Assembly (NCBI GenBank): GCA_902765595.1
Contig: CACXAQ010000016.1
Span: 1 to 64,000 of the forward strand
Direction of reading: 5' to 3'
DNA from: Oscillospiraceae bacterium
GTDB taxonomy: Bacteria; Bacillota; Clostridia; Oscillospirales; Oscillospiraceae
Length of the DNA: 64,000 nt
This document shows positions 26,398-33,286 of the stretch, piece by piece (the first letter of the stretch is position 1; each line of letters starts with the position of its first letter). The notes beneath the pieces are model-generated. The model did no database searches. It was given only the letters and a program-made list of their open reading frames with translations, and had not been told where the DNA came from. The position numbers and the translations under genes were made by a program.

Positions 26398-27621
26398 ATG
26401 GGTATTTACGAAGAACTGGTCGCCCGGGGTCTGATCGCCCAGGTGACAAACGAAGATGAGATCCGCGAAATGGTGAACGCCGGCAAGGCCACCTTCTATA
26501 TTGGCTTTGACTGCACGGCAGACAGCCTGACCGCCGGTCACTTTATGGCCCTGACGCTGATGAAGCGTCTGCAGCAGGCCGGGAACAAGCCCATCGCCCT
26601 TATCGGCGGCGGCACCACCATGATCGGCGACCCCTCCGGCCGTACCGATATGCGCAAGATGCTGACCCGCGCAGATATCGACCACAACGCCGAATGCTTC
26701 CGCCGCCAGATGGAGAAATTCATCGAGTTCGGCCCGGACAAGGCTCTCATGGTCAACAATGCCGACTGGCTGCTGAACCTCAATTACGTGGAGCTGCTGC
26801 GGGAAGTCGGCGCCTGCTTCTCCGTCAACAACATGCTCCGGGCCAAGTGCTACGAGCAGCGGATGGAGCGCGGCCTCAGCTTCTTTGAGTTCAACTACAT
26901 GATCATGCAGAGCTATGACTTTTACTACCTGTTCCAGCACTACAACTGCAACATGCAGTTTGGCGGGGACGACCAGTGGTCGAACATGCTGGGCGGTACG
27001 GAGCTGATCCGGAAAAAGCTGGGCAAGGATGCCCACGCCATGACCATCACCCTTCTTACCGACTCTCACGGCATGAAGATGGGCAAGACCGCCGGCAACG
27101 CCGTGTGGCTGGATCCCAACAAGACCAGTCCCTATGAATTCTACCAGTACTGGCGCAACGTGGACGATGCGGACGTACTCAAGTGCATCCGGATGCTGAC
27201 CTTCCTGCCCCTGGAGCAGATCGATGAGATGGCCAAGTGGGAGGGAAGCCAGCTCAACCACGCCAAGGAGATCCTGGCCTTCGAGCTGACCCAGATGGTC
27301 CACGGTGAGGAAGAGGCAAAGAAGGCGGAAGCCTCTGCCAAGGCTCTTTTTGCGGGCGCAGGCAACAGCGAGAATATGCCGACCACGGAGCTTCGGGAGG
27401 AAGATCTGACCGACGGCGCTATCGACCTGATGACGCTTCTGGTGAAGACCGGGCTCTGCACCACCAAATCCGATGCCCGCCGCAACATCCAGCAAGGGGG
27501 CGTAACGGTGGACGATGTGAAAGTCACGGATATCGGCCGCAGTTTCAGTACAGAAGAACTGAAAGCCGGTCTTGTCCTCAAGCGCGGCAAGAAGAATTTC
27601 AATAAGGTGATCCTGAAGTAA
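26398..27621 (+). CDS. tyrS: tyrosyl-tRNA synthetase
   Basis: A class I synthetase charging tRNA-Tyr. It has 407 residues. The HIGH-like motif is degenerate: FDCTADSLTAGHFMAL near residue 38, where the family has PTADSLHxGH. The KMSKS equivalent is GMKMGKTAGNAVWLD, a KMGKT form common in this TyrS type, and an S4 RNA-binding domain (about 345-407) includes KSDARRNIQQGGVTVDD. AAGGAGAG precedes the ATG. Transcription likely depends on the tyrosine T-box 2.1 kb upstream, because no promoter or leader of its own is visible in the 15-base gap. Confidence 0.95.
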   Translation: MGIYEELVARGLIAQVTNEDEIREMVNAGKATFYIGFDCTADSLTAGHFMALTLMKRLQQAGNKPIALIGGGTTMIGDPSGRTDMRKMLTRADIDHNAECFRRQMEKFIEFGPDKALMVNNADWLLNLNYVELLREVGACFSVNNMLRAKCYEQRMERGLSFFEFNYMIMQSYDFYYLFQHYNCNMQFGGDDQWSNMLGGTELIRKKLGKDAHAMTITLLTDSHGMKMGKTAGNAVWLDPNKTSPYEFYQYWRNVDDADVLKCIRMLTFLPLEQIDEMAKWEGSQLNHAKEILAFELTQMVHGEEEAKKAEASAKALFAGAGNSENMPTTELREEDLTDGAIDLMTLLVKTGLCTTKSDARRNIQQGGVTVDDVKVTDIGRSFSTEELKAGLVLKRGKKNFNKVILK

Positions 27622-27635
27622 AACAGCTCCCAAAA

Positions 27636-27684
27636 TACAGGAAGGACCCCGGAGGCGAAACGCCTTCGGGGTCCTTCCTGTATG
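27636..27684. terminator. strong convergent hairpin after tyrS
   Basis: A near-perfect stem of over 20 bp with an AAA loop lies between convergent tyrS and thiT. T-runs are poor on both sides, so it may act mainly as a transcript-end stabiliser. Confidence 0.6.
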
Positions 27685-27696
27685 GCAATGAAGCGA

Positions 27697-28266
27697 TTAC
27701 TTCAGATCCTCGCCGTTCAAATACTTCTTGAGAGGAATGCTCAGCAGGATGCAGACGAGGATCGCGATGATCGTGTTGGGCAGCATATAGGAACCGTTGT
27801 AGAGCGCGGAATAGACCCACACATTGGTCATGTGCAGACCGAAGATGTCTTCCATGTACTCGGCATAGATCGTGATGCCGCTGACAAAATGCACGACAAA
27901 ACGGCAAATGCAGCCGATCAGCGCAGCGAGCCAGATCATCCCGTTTTTCCGCTTGAGAAGCCCGGCAAAACCGACGAACATGTAGGCAATGCTGTAGTCC
28001 AGGAGCATGGACTGCCAGTTGATGGCAACGCCGCCCGCCAGGAAGAATTTCAGCGTGCCGAAAACAAGGCCGCTTCCGAGACCCCAGCCGAGGCCCCAGC
28101 GGAAGGCCGCAATAATCAGCGGGATCATGACCAGGTCGATGGAACCGCCAAAACCGCCGAATTCCAGTCCGATGGGGATCTTCAGGTAACTCAGCGCAAC
28201 GGACATCGCGACAAAGATCGCGCACTCGGCCAGGCAGCGCAGTTTCAGGTGAGATTTTCTATTCAT
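27697..28266 (-). CDS. thiT: thiamine ECF transporter substrate-binding subunit
   Basis: A 189-residue integral membrane protein with six hydrophobic segments, matching the ThiT S-component that binds thiamine and works with the shared EcfAA'T module (not in the window). The family-like N-terminal ECAIFVAMSVALSYLK and the aromatic WGLGWGLGSG and NWQSMLLDYSIAYMFVG regions are visible. The start is the ATG after AGGAGG; the frame extends upstream through the riboswitch but that is not coding. The TPP riboswitch in its leader independently supports thiamine as the substrate. Confidence 0.92.
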   Translation of the reverse strand: MNRKSHLKLRCLAECAIFVAMSVALSYLKIPIGLEFGGFGGSIDLVMIPLIIAAFRWGLGWGLGSGLVFGTLKFFLAGGVAINWQSMLLDYSIAYMFVGFAGLLKRKNGMIWLAALIGCICRFVVHFVSGITIYAEYMEDIFGLHMTNVWVYSALYNGSYMLPNTIIAILVCILLSIPLKKYLNGEDLK

Positions 28267-28303
28267 TTTTTTGCCCTCCTGTTTGTTTTTCGGGTTATTG
28301 GAA

Positions 28304-28336
28304 ACGAAAAAGACAGGTCCAAAAACAGGAGCCTGC
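28304..28336 (-). terminator. riboswitch-controlled terminator before thiT
   Basis: On the minus strand, CAGG-C-TCC pairs with GGACCTG around a TGTTTTT loop and is followed by TCTTTTT. Placed between the TPP aptamer and thiT, it fits the OFF-state terminator. Confidence 0.7.
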
Positions 28337-28351
28337 CCATAGTGCCGACAT

Positions 28352-28438
28352 TCGTTTCCTACGCCGGCATTACCCGGATCAGGTTCCATGGTCTCAAGGA
28401 TCGCTTACCTCGTCTCAGCCGGGATCACCCAGCACCCA
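28352..28438 (-). promoter_or_regulatory. TPP riboswitch (THI element)
   Basis: On the minus strand the aptamer shows the CTGAGA box (28418-28413) and the conserved 3' segment AACCTGATCCGGGTAATGCC followed by GGCGTAGGAA. A 5' helix, GGGTGATCCCGG, closes it. TPP binding would favour the terminator and repress thiT. Confidence 0.92.
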
Positions 28439-28453
28439 TTCAGTTGCGGCATC

Positions 28454-28482
28454 ATTGTAGTCTCTAAGAGAGGAATTGTCAA
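28454..28482 (-). promoter_or_regulatory. sigma-A-type promoter for the TPP riboswitch-thiT unit
   Basis: Minus-strand TTGACA (28482-28477) and TACAAT (28459-28454) with a 17-base spacer lie immediately upstream of the aptamer. Confidence 0.75.
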
Positions 28483-28521
28483 GCTTATGTTTCCTGATAA
28501 AAGGGATTTCAAATAAAGGTT

Positions 28522-28550
28522 TTGCTTTTTGGAAAAATATATGGTAACAT
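28522..28550 (+). promoter_or_regulatory. sigma-A-type promoter for prfC
   Basis: TTGCTT (28522-28527) and TAACAT (28545-28550) with a 17-base spacer, about 55 bases before prfC. Confidence 0.5.
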
Positions 28551-28603
28551 ACTTCATCAAGAATATATGAGGAGCGGCAGCGAAGGCGCTGCCAGGTAGA
28601 ATT

Positions 28604-30196
28604 ATGCCGGATTTGAGAAATGAGATCGAGCGCCGCAGGACTTTTGCGATCATATCCCACCCCGACGCCGGTAAAACCACGCTGACGGAAAAACTGCTGC
28701 TGTACGGCGGAGCCATTCAGCTTGCCGGATCCGTCAAAGGCAAGGCCACCGCCCGACACGCCGTGTCGGACTGGATGGAGCTTGAAAAGCAGCGCGGCAT
28801 TTCCATCACGTCCTCTGTCATGCAGTTTGAGTATGAGGGCTACTGCATCAACATTCTGGATACCCCGGGACACCAGGACTTCTCCGAGGATACCTACCGT
28901 ACGCTGATGGCGGCGGACTCCGCGGTGATGGTCATCGACGCGGCCAAGGGCATCGAGCCGCAGACCCGAAAGCTCTTTAAAATCTGCGCCATGCGTCATA
29001 TCCCCATCTTTACCTTTATCAACAAGCTGGACCGGGAAGCCCGCAGCCCCTATGAGCTGATGGAGGAATTGGAAAACGAGTTTGGGATCGGCACCTATCC
29101 CATGAACTGGCCCATTGGCTGCGGCCAGGAGTTCAAAGGCGTATACGACAGGGAAAAGCAGGCGATCCTGGCGTTTAATGAATTCCATCGCGGGCAGAGC
29201 AAGATCCATGCCATCGAATGCACCCTGGACGAGACGGAGAGGCTGGATGAGCTGATCGGCCATCGTCTGCGGGAGACGCTTTCGGACGATATTGAGCTGC
29301 TGGACGGCGCCGGATATGACTTTGATATCGAAGAAGTCCGCCGCGGCCGGCTGAGCCCCGTGTTCTTTGGCTCGGCGCTCAATAACTTCGGCGTGGAGCC
29401 TTTCCTGGAGCATTTCCTGAAAATGACCATGCCGCCGCTGCCGCGCCTTTCCGGCGAAGAGATCGTGGATCCCTTTGACGAGCGGTTCTCCGCCTTCGTC
29501 TTCAAGATCCAGGCCAATATGAACAAGGCCCACCGGGACCGTATCGCGTTCATGCGCATCTGCTCGGGCCGCTTCGAGCGCGACCGTGAATACTTTCACG
29601 TCCAGGGCGGCAAGGCGCTGAGACTTGCACAGCCGCAGCAGCTCATGGCCCAGGACCGCGCCATCATTGACGAGGCCTACGCCGGCGATATCATCGGCGT
29701 TTTCGATCCCGGCATTTTTTCCATCGGCGATACCATCTGTGAAAAGGGCCAGAACCTTTGCTTTGAGGGGATCCCCACCTTCGCGCCGGAGCATTTTGCC
29801 GCGGTGGAACGCGTGGATACCATGAAGCGCAAACAGTTTGAAAAGGGCATCCAGCAGATCGCCCAGGAGGGCGCCATTCAGATCTTCCACGAGCCTCATA
29901 CGGGCGTGGAAGAGGTGATTGTGGGCGTGGTGGGCGTATTGCAGTTTGAGGTGCTGGAATACCGGCTCAAGACCGAGTACGGCGTGGATATCCGCCGTCG
30001 CGCCATGCCTTATGAGCTGGTGCGTTGGGTCGATAACGAGGAGATCGATATCCCCGCGCTGAACCTGACCAGCGACACCAAGTGGGTCCAGGACTTCAAG
30101 GGCAACAATCTGCTGCTCTTTACCTCTTCCTGGTGCATCAACTGGGCTCTGCAGAAGAATGAAGGCCTGCGCCTGCGGGAGTTTAACCGAGACTGA
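28604..30196 (+). CDS. prfC: peptide chain release factor 3
   Basis: A GTPase that recycles RF1/RF2 from the ribosome after peptide release. The 530 residues match RF3. G1 SHPDAGKTTLTEK lies near residue 19, the switch region has EKQRGISITSSVMQFEY, G3 is DTPGHQDFSEDTYR and G4 NKLD. Domains II and III follow. Most of its length shows very high family conservation. The next gene starts 16 bases downstream and may be co-transcribed. Confidence 0.96.
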   Translation: MPDLRNEIERRRTFAIISHPDAGKTTLTEKLLLYGGAIQLAGSVKGKATARHAVSDWMELEKQRGISITSSVMQFEYEGYCINILDTPGHQDFSEDTYRTLMAADSAVMVIDAAKGIEPQTRKLFKICAMRHIPIFTFINKLDREARSPYELMEELENEFGIGTYPMNWPIGCGQEFKGVYDREKQAILAFNEFHRGQSKIHAIECTLDETERLDELIGHRLRETLSDDIELLDGAGYDFDIEEVRRGRLSPVFFGSALNNFGVEPFLEHFLKMTMPPLPRLSGEEIVDPFDERFSAFVFKIQANMNKAHRDRIAFMRICSGRFERDREYFHVQGGKALRLAQPQQLMAQDRAIIDEAYAGDIIGVFDPGIFSIGDTICEKGQNLCFEGIPTFAPEHFAAVERVDTMKRKQFEKGIQQIAQEGAIQIFHEPHTGVEEVIVGVVGVLQFEVLEYRLKTEYGVDIRRRAMPYELVRWVDNEEIDIPALNLTSDTKWVQDFKGNNLLLFTSSWCINWALQKNEGLRLREFNRD

Positions 30197-30212
30197 GAAA
30201 GGAGCGTTCATC

Positions 30213-30815
30213 ATGGCGGAAGCACTGAAAATCGAGATCTATCGGAAAAAGGACGCGGATGAGTTTACCAAAGCCATTGCGGATCCGGAGTGCCGCGCTC
30301 AAACCGGCAGCGGCACCGCCATGACCGCAGCGGTAGCCTCGGCTCTCCTGCAGCGTGCGGCAAAAATGACAGCCGCAGAGCTGCCCGAGCATGAGCGCGT
30401 TTCCTATATTGTCCGTAATTCCGAGATCCTGCGCTCCTATATGGTCAATCTGATCGATGAGGACGTGAAGGCTCGCGGTCCTTATCGCAGGGCCGTCAAA
30501 GAAGGAGATCCCGTCAAGATCGAAGCGGCAAGTCAGTCCGTCGGCGCTGTGTGCGCGGAGATCGTCGGAATGATGGAGAAGGCTTTGGAACTGATGCTGG
30601 AACTTGCGGATCTCTGCCCCGAAGAAGCGAAGCATTTTCTGAATGAAAGTGCCGAGCTTGCTCTTGCAGCAATTCGGGCCTCCATGCGTTTTTGTGTTCA
30701 CTGGGGCGACAAGAGCTGCGAGGATACCCGCCGCTATGTGATCCGCAGGGAGAATGAGCTGCAGTTGGAAGAGATCCTGCCGCTCTATCAGCGCGTGCTT
30801 GAGAAAACGATCTGA
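30213..30815 (+). CDS. cyclodeaminase/cyclohydrolase family protein
   Basis: A 200-residue all-helical protein matching the FTCD-C/FchA family, which acts on 5-formimino- or 5,10-methenyl-tetrahydrofolate. The GSGTAMTAAVASALLQRAAKM segment near residue 31 corresponds to the family GGGSVAALxGAxAAAL motif, and an NxxILRxYMVNLIDEDVKA segment follows. AAAGGAG precedes the ATG; an upstream in-frame extension inside prfC is not used. A role with HutH in histidine-derived one-carbon transfer is possible but they are 29 kb apart. The family is also found in other folate routes. Confidence 0.8.
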   Translation: MAEALKIEIYRKKDADEFTKAIADPECRAQTGSGTAMTAAVASALLQRAAKMTAAELPEHERVSYIVRNSEILRSYMVNLIDEDVKARGPYRRAVKEGDPVKIEAASQSVGAVCAEIVGMMEKALELMLELADLCPEEAKHFLNESAELALAAIRASMRFCVHWGDKSCEDTRRYVIRRENELQLEEILPLYQRVLEKTI

Positions 30816-30835
30816 GCTGCGTACTGATTGCAAGT

Positions 30836-30994
30836 TTTCGCTATCTGCCATTAAAATGATTATATGATGGCGAAAAGCAAAAAAGCTTTTCGCCGCGCAG
30901 CTTTGCTGCGCGGTAAAACAGCACGGCTGTTTTGCCATATACTCATTGCAATGATCAATCGAATTCTCGATTGATTTCGCCATCCGATGGTCAT
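30836..30994. repeat. compound palindromic intergenic element
   Basis: Four hairpins stand in a row: GGCGAAAAGC/GCTTTTCGCC (30869-30894), CCGCGCAGC/GCTGCGCGG (30893-30913), AAAACAGC/GCTGTTTT (30915-30933) and ATCAATCGA/TCGATTGAT (30954-30975). An outer pair, GATGGCGAAA (30866-30875) with TTTCGCCATC (30975-30984), encloses them. A degenerate copy of the right edge (TTTTCGCTATCTGCCAT) lies at the left. No open frame of note. It could be a miniature mobile element, a REP-like repeat or a structured RNA; only one copy is in the window. Confidence 0.65.
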
Positions 30995-31043
30995 TATCGA
31001 AGAGGGGAGGAAAGTACGATGAAAAAAGTTGTGGGAGCTGTCG

Positions 31044-31397
31044 ATGGTCCTTACTCCGCTCAGCCAGGCGTTTCTGATCTTTTTTGGTTTCCTTGCCACC
31101 GGATTACTGCCTGCATACTGGATCTTTGTGAACGCGGATACCTTGGATTATTTTTGGGTTCCCCTTCAAATCGGGCACATTGTTCTGTTGGGCGCTGCGA
31201 CATTCAATTTGAACAGGAAAAAGCAGATCCGGGAAATTCGGATGTACTTTCCTGACGACGAGCAGTTTTTTGAGCTCTTTCCTAGGGAAAGGCGTCATGC
31301 GTTGCGGAAGAAACGCCGCGAGGCGCACCGCTACAAGCGGGAACGCCATAAGGCCATTAGAAAGCAAGAAAAAGAACTTGCCCGCAGAGGCCTTTGA
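31044..31397 (+). CDS. small membrane protein with basic tail
   Basis: A 117-residue protein, not recognised. Two membrane helices (about 5-25 and 35-52) are followed by a very basic C-terminal tail rich in Lys/Arg (RRHALRKKRREAHRYKRE). I start at ATG 31044 with GGGAG six bases upstream. A much stronger site (GAGGGGAGGAAAG) precedes ATG 31019, but that start is in another frame. Removing one A from the A6 run at 31022-31027 would join them and give an MKKLWELSMVL beginning. So the 5' end is uncertain: internal start, slippage or sequencing error. Confidence 0.65.
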   Translation: MVLTPLSQAFLIFFGFLATGLLPAYWIFVNADTLDYFWVPLQIGHIVLLGAATFNLNRKKQIREIRMYFPDDEQFFELFPRERRHALRKKRREAHRYKRERHKAIRKQEKELARRGL

Positions 31398-31420
31398 GTT
31401 CGCAAAGTACTATGACACAG

Positions 31421-31450
31421 GAAGCCGTACCGTATGGTGCGGCTTCTTTT
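31421..31450 (+). terminator. terminator after the small membrane protein gene
   Basis: An 11-bp stem (GAAGCCGTACC with GGTGCGGCTTC, one wobble) and a GTAT loop are followed by a short T-run. Confidence 0.75.
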
Positions 31451-31478
31451 GCTTAAGAAATCTTCACAGGGTGTTTAC

Positions 31479-31507
31479 TTGCCATTTGAATAGATGCGGT
31501 GTATAAT
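31479..31507 (+). promoter_or_regulatory. sigma-A-type promoter for the sirtuin-tmk unit
   Basis: TTGCCA (31479-31484) and a perfect TATAAT (31502-31507) with a 17-base spacer, 35 bases before the sirtuin ATG. Confidence 0.75.
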
Positions 31508-31541
31508 AACATGAAAATTTTTGTACAGAAAGGGGATCGCC

Positions 31542-32258
31542 ATGGACGAAAAAATCGCTGAACTGAAAGAGTGGATCGCCGGGAGTGATAACATCGTGTT
31601 TTTCGGCGGCGCAGGCGTCAGCACGGAGAGCGGCATCCCCGATTTTCGCAGTGTGGACGGCCTGTATCATCAGAAATGGAAGTACCCGCCCGAGACTATC
31701 TTGAGTCACACGTTTTTTGAGCGCATGCCAGAGGAGTACTATCGCTTTCATCGGCAAAAGCTTGTGATCGACGGGGTCCAGCCGAATCGGGCCCACAAGC
31801 GCCTGGCAGAGCTGGAAGCGGAAGGGAAGCTTCGGGCCGTCATTACGCAGAATATTGACGGGCTGCATCAGGCCGCCGGAAGTAAAAAAGTCTTGGAACT
31901 GCACGGCAGCATCTGGCGCGCCTACTGCTCCCGCTGCCGGAAGCCCTATCCTGCCGAACAGATGAACCATGGAGAGGGCGTGCCCCGCTGCAGCTGCGGG
32001 GGCGTGATCCGTCCGGATATCGTTTTATATGAAGAGCCGCTGGACCAGGACATCCTTTCTGAAGCGGTCCACTATATCCGCCATGCCGAGATCCTGATTG
32101 TCGGCGGCACCTCCTTGAACGTATATCCTGCCGCGGGTCTTATCAACTATTATCGCGGGGACAAGCTGGTGCTTATTAACCGCAGCGAGACCCCCTATGA
32201 TCGCTATGCGGATCTGGTGATCCACGCCAATATCGGCGACGTATTCAGTCAGATTTGA
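31542..32258 (+). CDS. cobB: NAD-dependent protein deacetylase, SIR2 family
   Basis: Removes acyl groups from lysines using NAD, yielding nicotinamide and O-acetyl-ADP-ribose. It has 238 residues, with GAGVSTESGIPDFRS near residue 26, TQNIDGLHQ and the catalytic-His LHGS segment. A four-Cys zinc site follows (CSRC and CSCG), then VGGTSLNVYPA. ATG 31542 (AAGGGG upstream) is preferred over a TTG at 31521. tmk follows 11 bases later and is probably co-transcribed. Confidence 0.93.
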   Translation: MDEKIAELKEWIAGSDNIVFFGGAGVSTESGIPDFRSVDGLYHQKWKYPPETILSHTFFERMPEEYYRFHRQKLVIDGVQPNRAHKRLAELEAEGKLRAVITQNIDGLHQAAGSKKVLELHGSIWRAYCSRCRKPYPAEQMNHGEGVPRCSCGGVIRPDIVLYEEPLDQDILSEAVHYIRHAEILIVGGTSLNVYPAAGLINYYRGDKLVLINRSETPYDRYADLVIHANIGDVFSQI

Positions 32259-32269
32259 GAGGGTAAGAT

Positions 32270-32941
32270 ATGGCTAAAGGAAAACTGATCGTCCTGGAAG
32301 GTATCGACGGAAGCGGGAAATCCGCTCAGTTCCGGCGGCTTTGCGCACGATTGGAAAAGGACGGAATCGACTATAATCATATCGTCTTTCCCCGTTACGG
32401 TGAAGAGAGCAGCGCGCTGATCCGCATGTATCTGAACGGAGAATTCGGAACCAGACCGGATGACGTGAACGCATATACGGCCTCGACCTTCTTCGCGGTA
32501 GATCGCTTTGCTTCCTACAAAAAGGATTGGGGGGCCACCTACGAGAGCGGTGGGCTTTTCCTTTCCGACCGGTATACGACTTCCAACGCGGTCCATCAGG
32601 GCTCCAAGCTTCCCGATGAGGAGCTTCCGGCCTTCTTCCGGTGGCTTTCCGACCTGGAGTACGACAAAATGGGCCTTCCCAGACCCGATTTGGTGATCTA
32701 TTTGGACGTGGATCTTGAGACCTCTCTGTCCAGGATGCGGAAGCGCGAGGCGAAGAATAACACTCATGCGGATATCCATGAGCAGGATGCAGATTATCTT
32801 CGCCGCTGCCTCCATACGGCGGATCGGGCCGCAGATTTCTACGGCTGGACCCGGATCCCGTTTCAGAAAGATGGGCTCGAGCGGGACGTGGATGAGAAAA
32901 ACGAGGAGATCTATCGGATCATCCGTGCAGCCATCCAATAA
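32270..32941 (+). CDS. tmk: thymidylate kinase
   Basis: Phosphorylates dTMP to dTDP for DNA synthesis. It has 223 residues with a P-loop EGIDGSGKSAQ near residue 9, a FFAVDRFASYK segment with the DR(F/Y) motif, LSDRYTTSNAVHQG and a lid-like RMRKREAKNNTHADIHE region. Here it is paired with a sirtuin rather than with holB, as in many Firmicutes. Its stop abuts the A-tract of the minus-strand terminator downstream. Confidence 0.9.
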   Translation: MAKGKLIVLEGIDGSGKSAQFRRLCARLEKDGIDYNHIVFPRYGEESSALIRMYLNGEFGTRPDDVNAYTASTFFAVDRFASYKKDWGATYESGGLFLSDRYTTSNAVHQGSKLPDEELPAFFRWLSDLEYDKMGLPRPDLVIYLDVDLETSLSRMRKREAKNNTHADIHEQDADYLRRCLHTADRAADFYGWTRIPFQKDGLERDVDEKNEEIYRIIRAAIQ

Positions 32942-32963
32942 AAATGGGCCTCCGAAGAGGCCC
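32940..32963 (-). terminator. terminator of the Cys/Gly-rich small gene
   Basis: Minus-strand GGGCCTC-TTCG-GAGGCCC with a stable UUCG tetraloop, followed by ATTTTTATT. It may also mark the tmk end. Confidence 0.75.
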
Positions 32964-32980
32964 CTGGTTCTTAGGTTGAC

Positions 32981-33118
32981 TCAGTTGCAGCCGCAGCCGC
33001 AGCCGTTATTGTTGTTGTCGCAGCCGCAGCCGCAGCCAAAACCGTTGCCGCCCCAGCCGAAGAGCAGGATGATCAGGATGATGATCCAAACGCCGTTATT
33101 GCAGGAATTGCAGAACAT
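32981..33118 (-). CDS. tiny Cys/Gly/Asn-rich single-span protein
   Basis: A 45-residue protein starting at the ATG after AAAGGAAA. The N-terminus is MFCNSCNNGV, then one hydrophobic span of about 15 residues (VWIIILIILLFGW), then a tail of repeated GCGCGC and NNNN blocks. It resembles short high-cysteine proteins of Clostridia sometimes annotated as chorion class high-cysteine HCB protein 13, a name without known function. The cysteines could bind metal or cross-link, for instance in a spore or envelope layer; this is inference. It is divergent from mltG and has its own terminator. Confidence 0.65.
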   Translation of the reverse strand: MFCNSCNNGVWIIILIILLFGWGGNGFGCGCGCDNNNNGCGCGCN

Positions 33119-33286
33119 GTCGATTTCCTTTCTCCGCATTACAGTCACTGCGCAGGCACCGCCCTGCGGATTGGACGGCGCTTTTCCCGATATGGTGTTG
33201 TGCGGCGTTTTTTTGCCGCTCACGACATCTTATGCGTTTGATCCCTTAGGTGTGAACGCGTCGGAATCCCCCAAAGGAGGGTTTAT

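Noticed and set aside
32942-33286. CRISPR-like or tandem repeat array in the GCAGCC-rich stretch
   Set aside because: The repeats are codons of the Gly/Cys-rich tail of the small minus-strand gene; there are no spacers.
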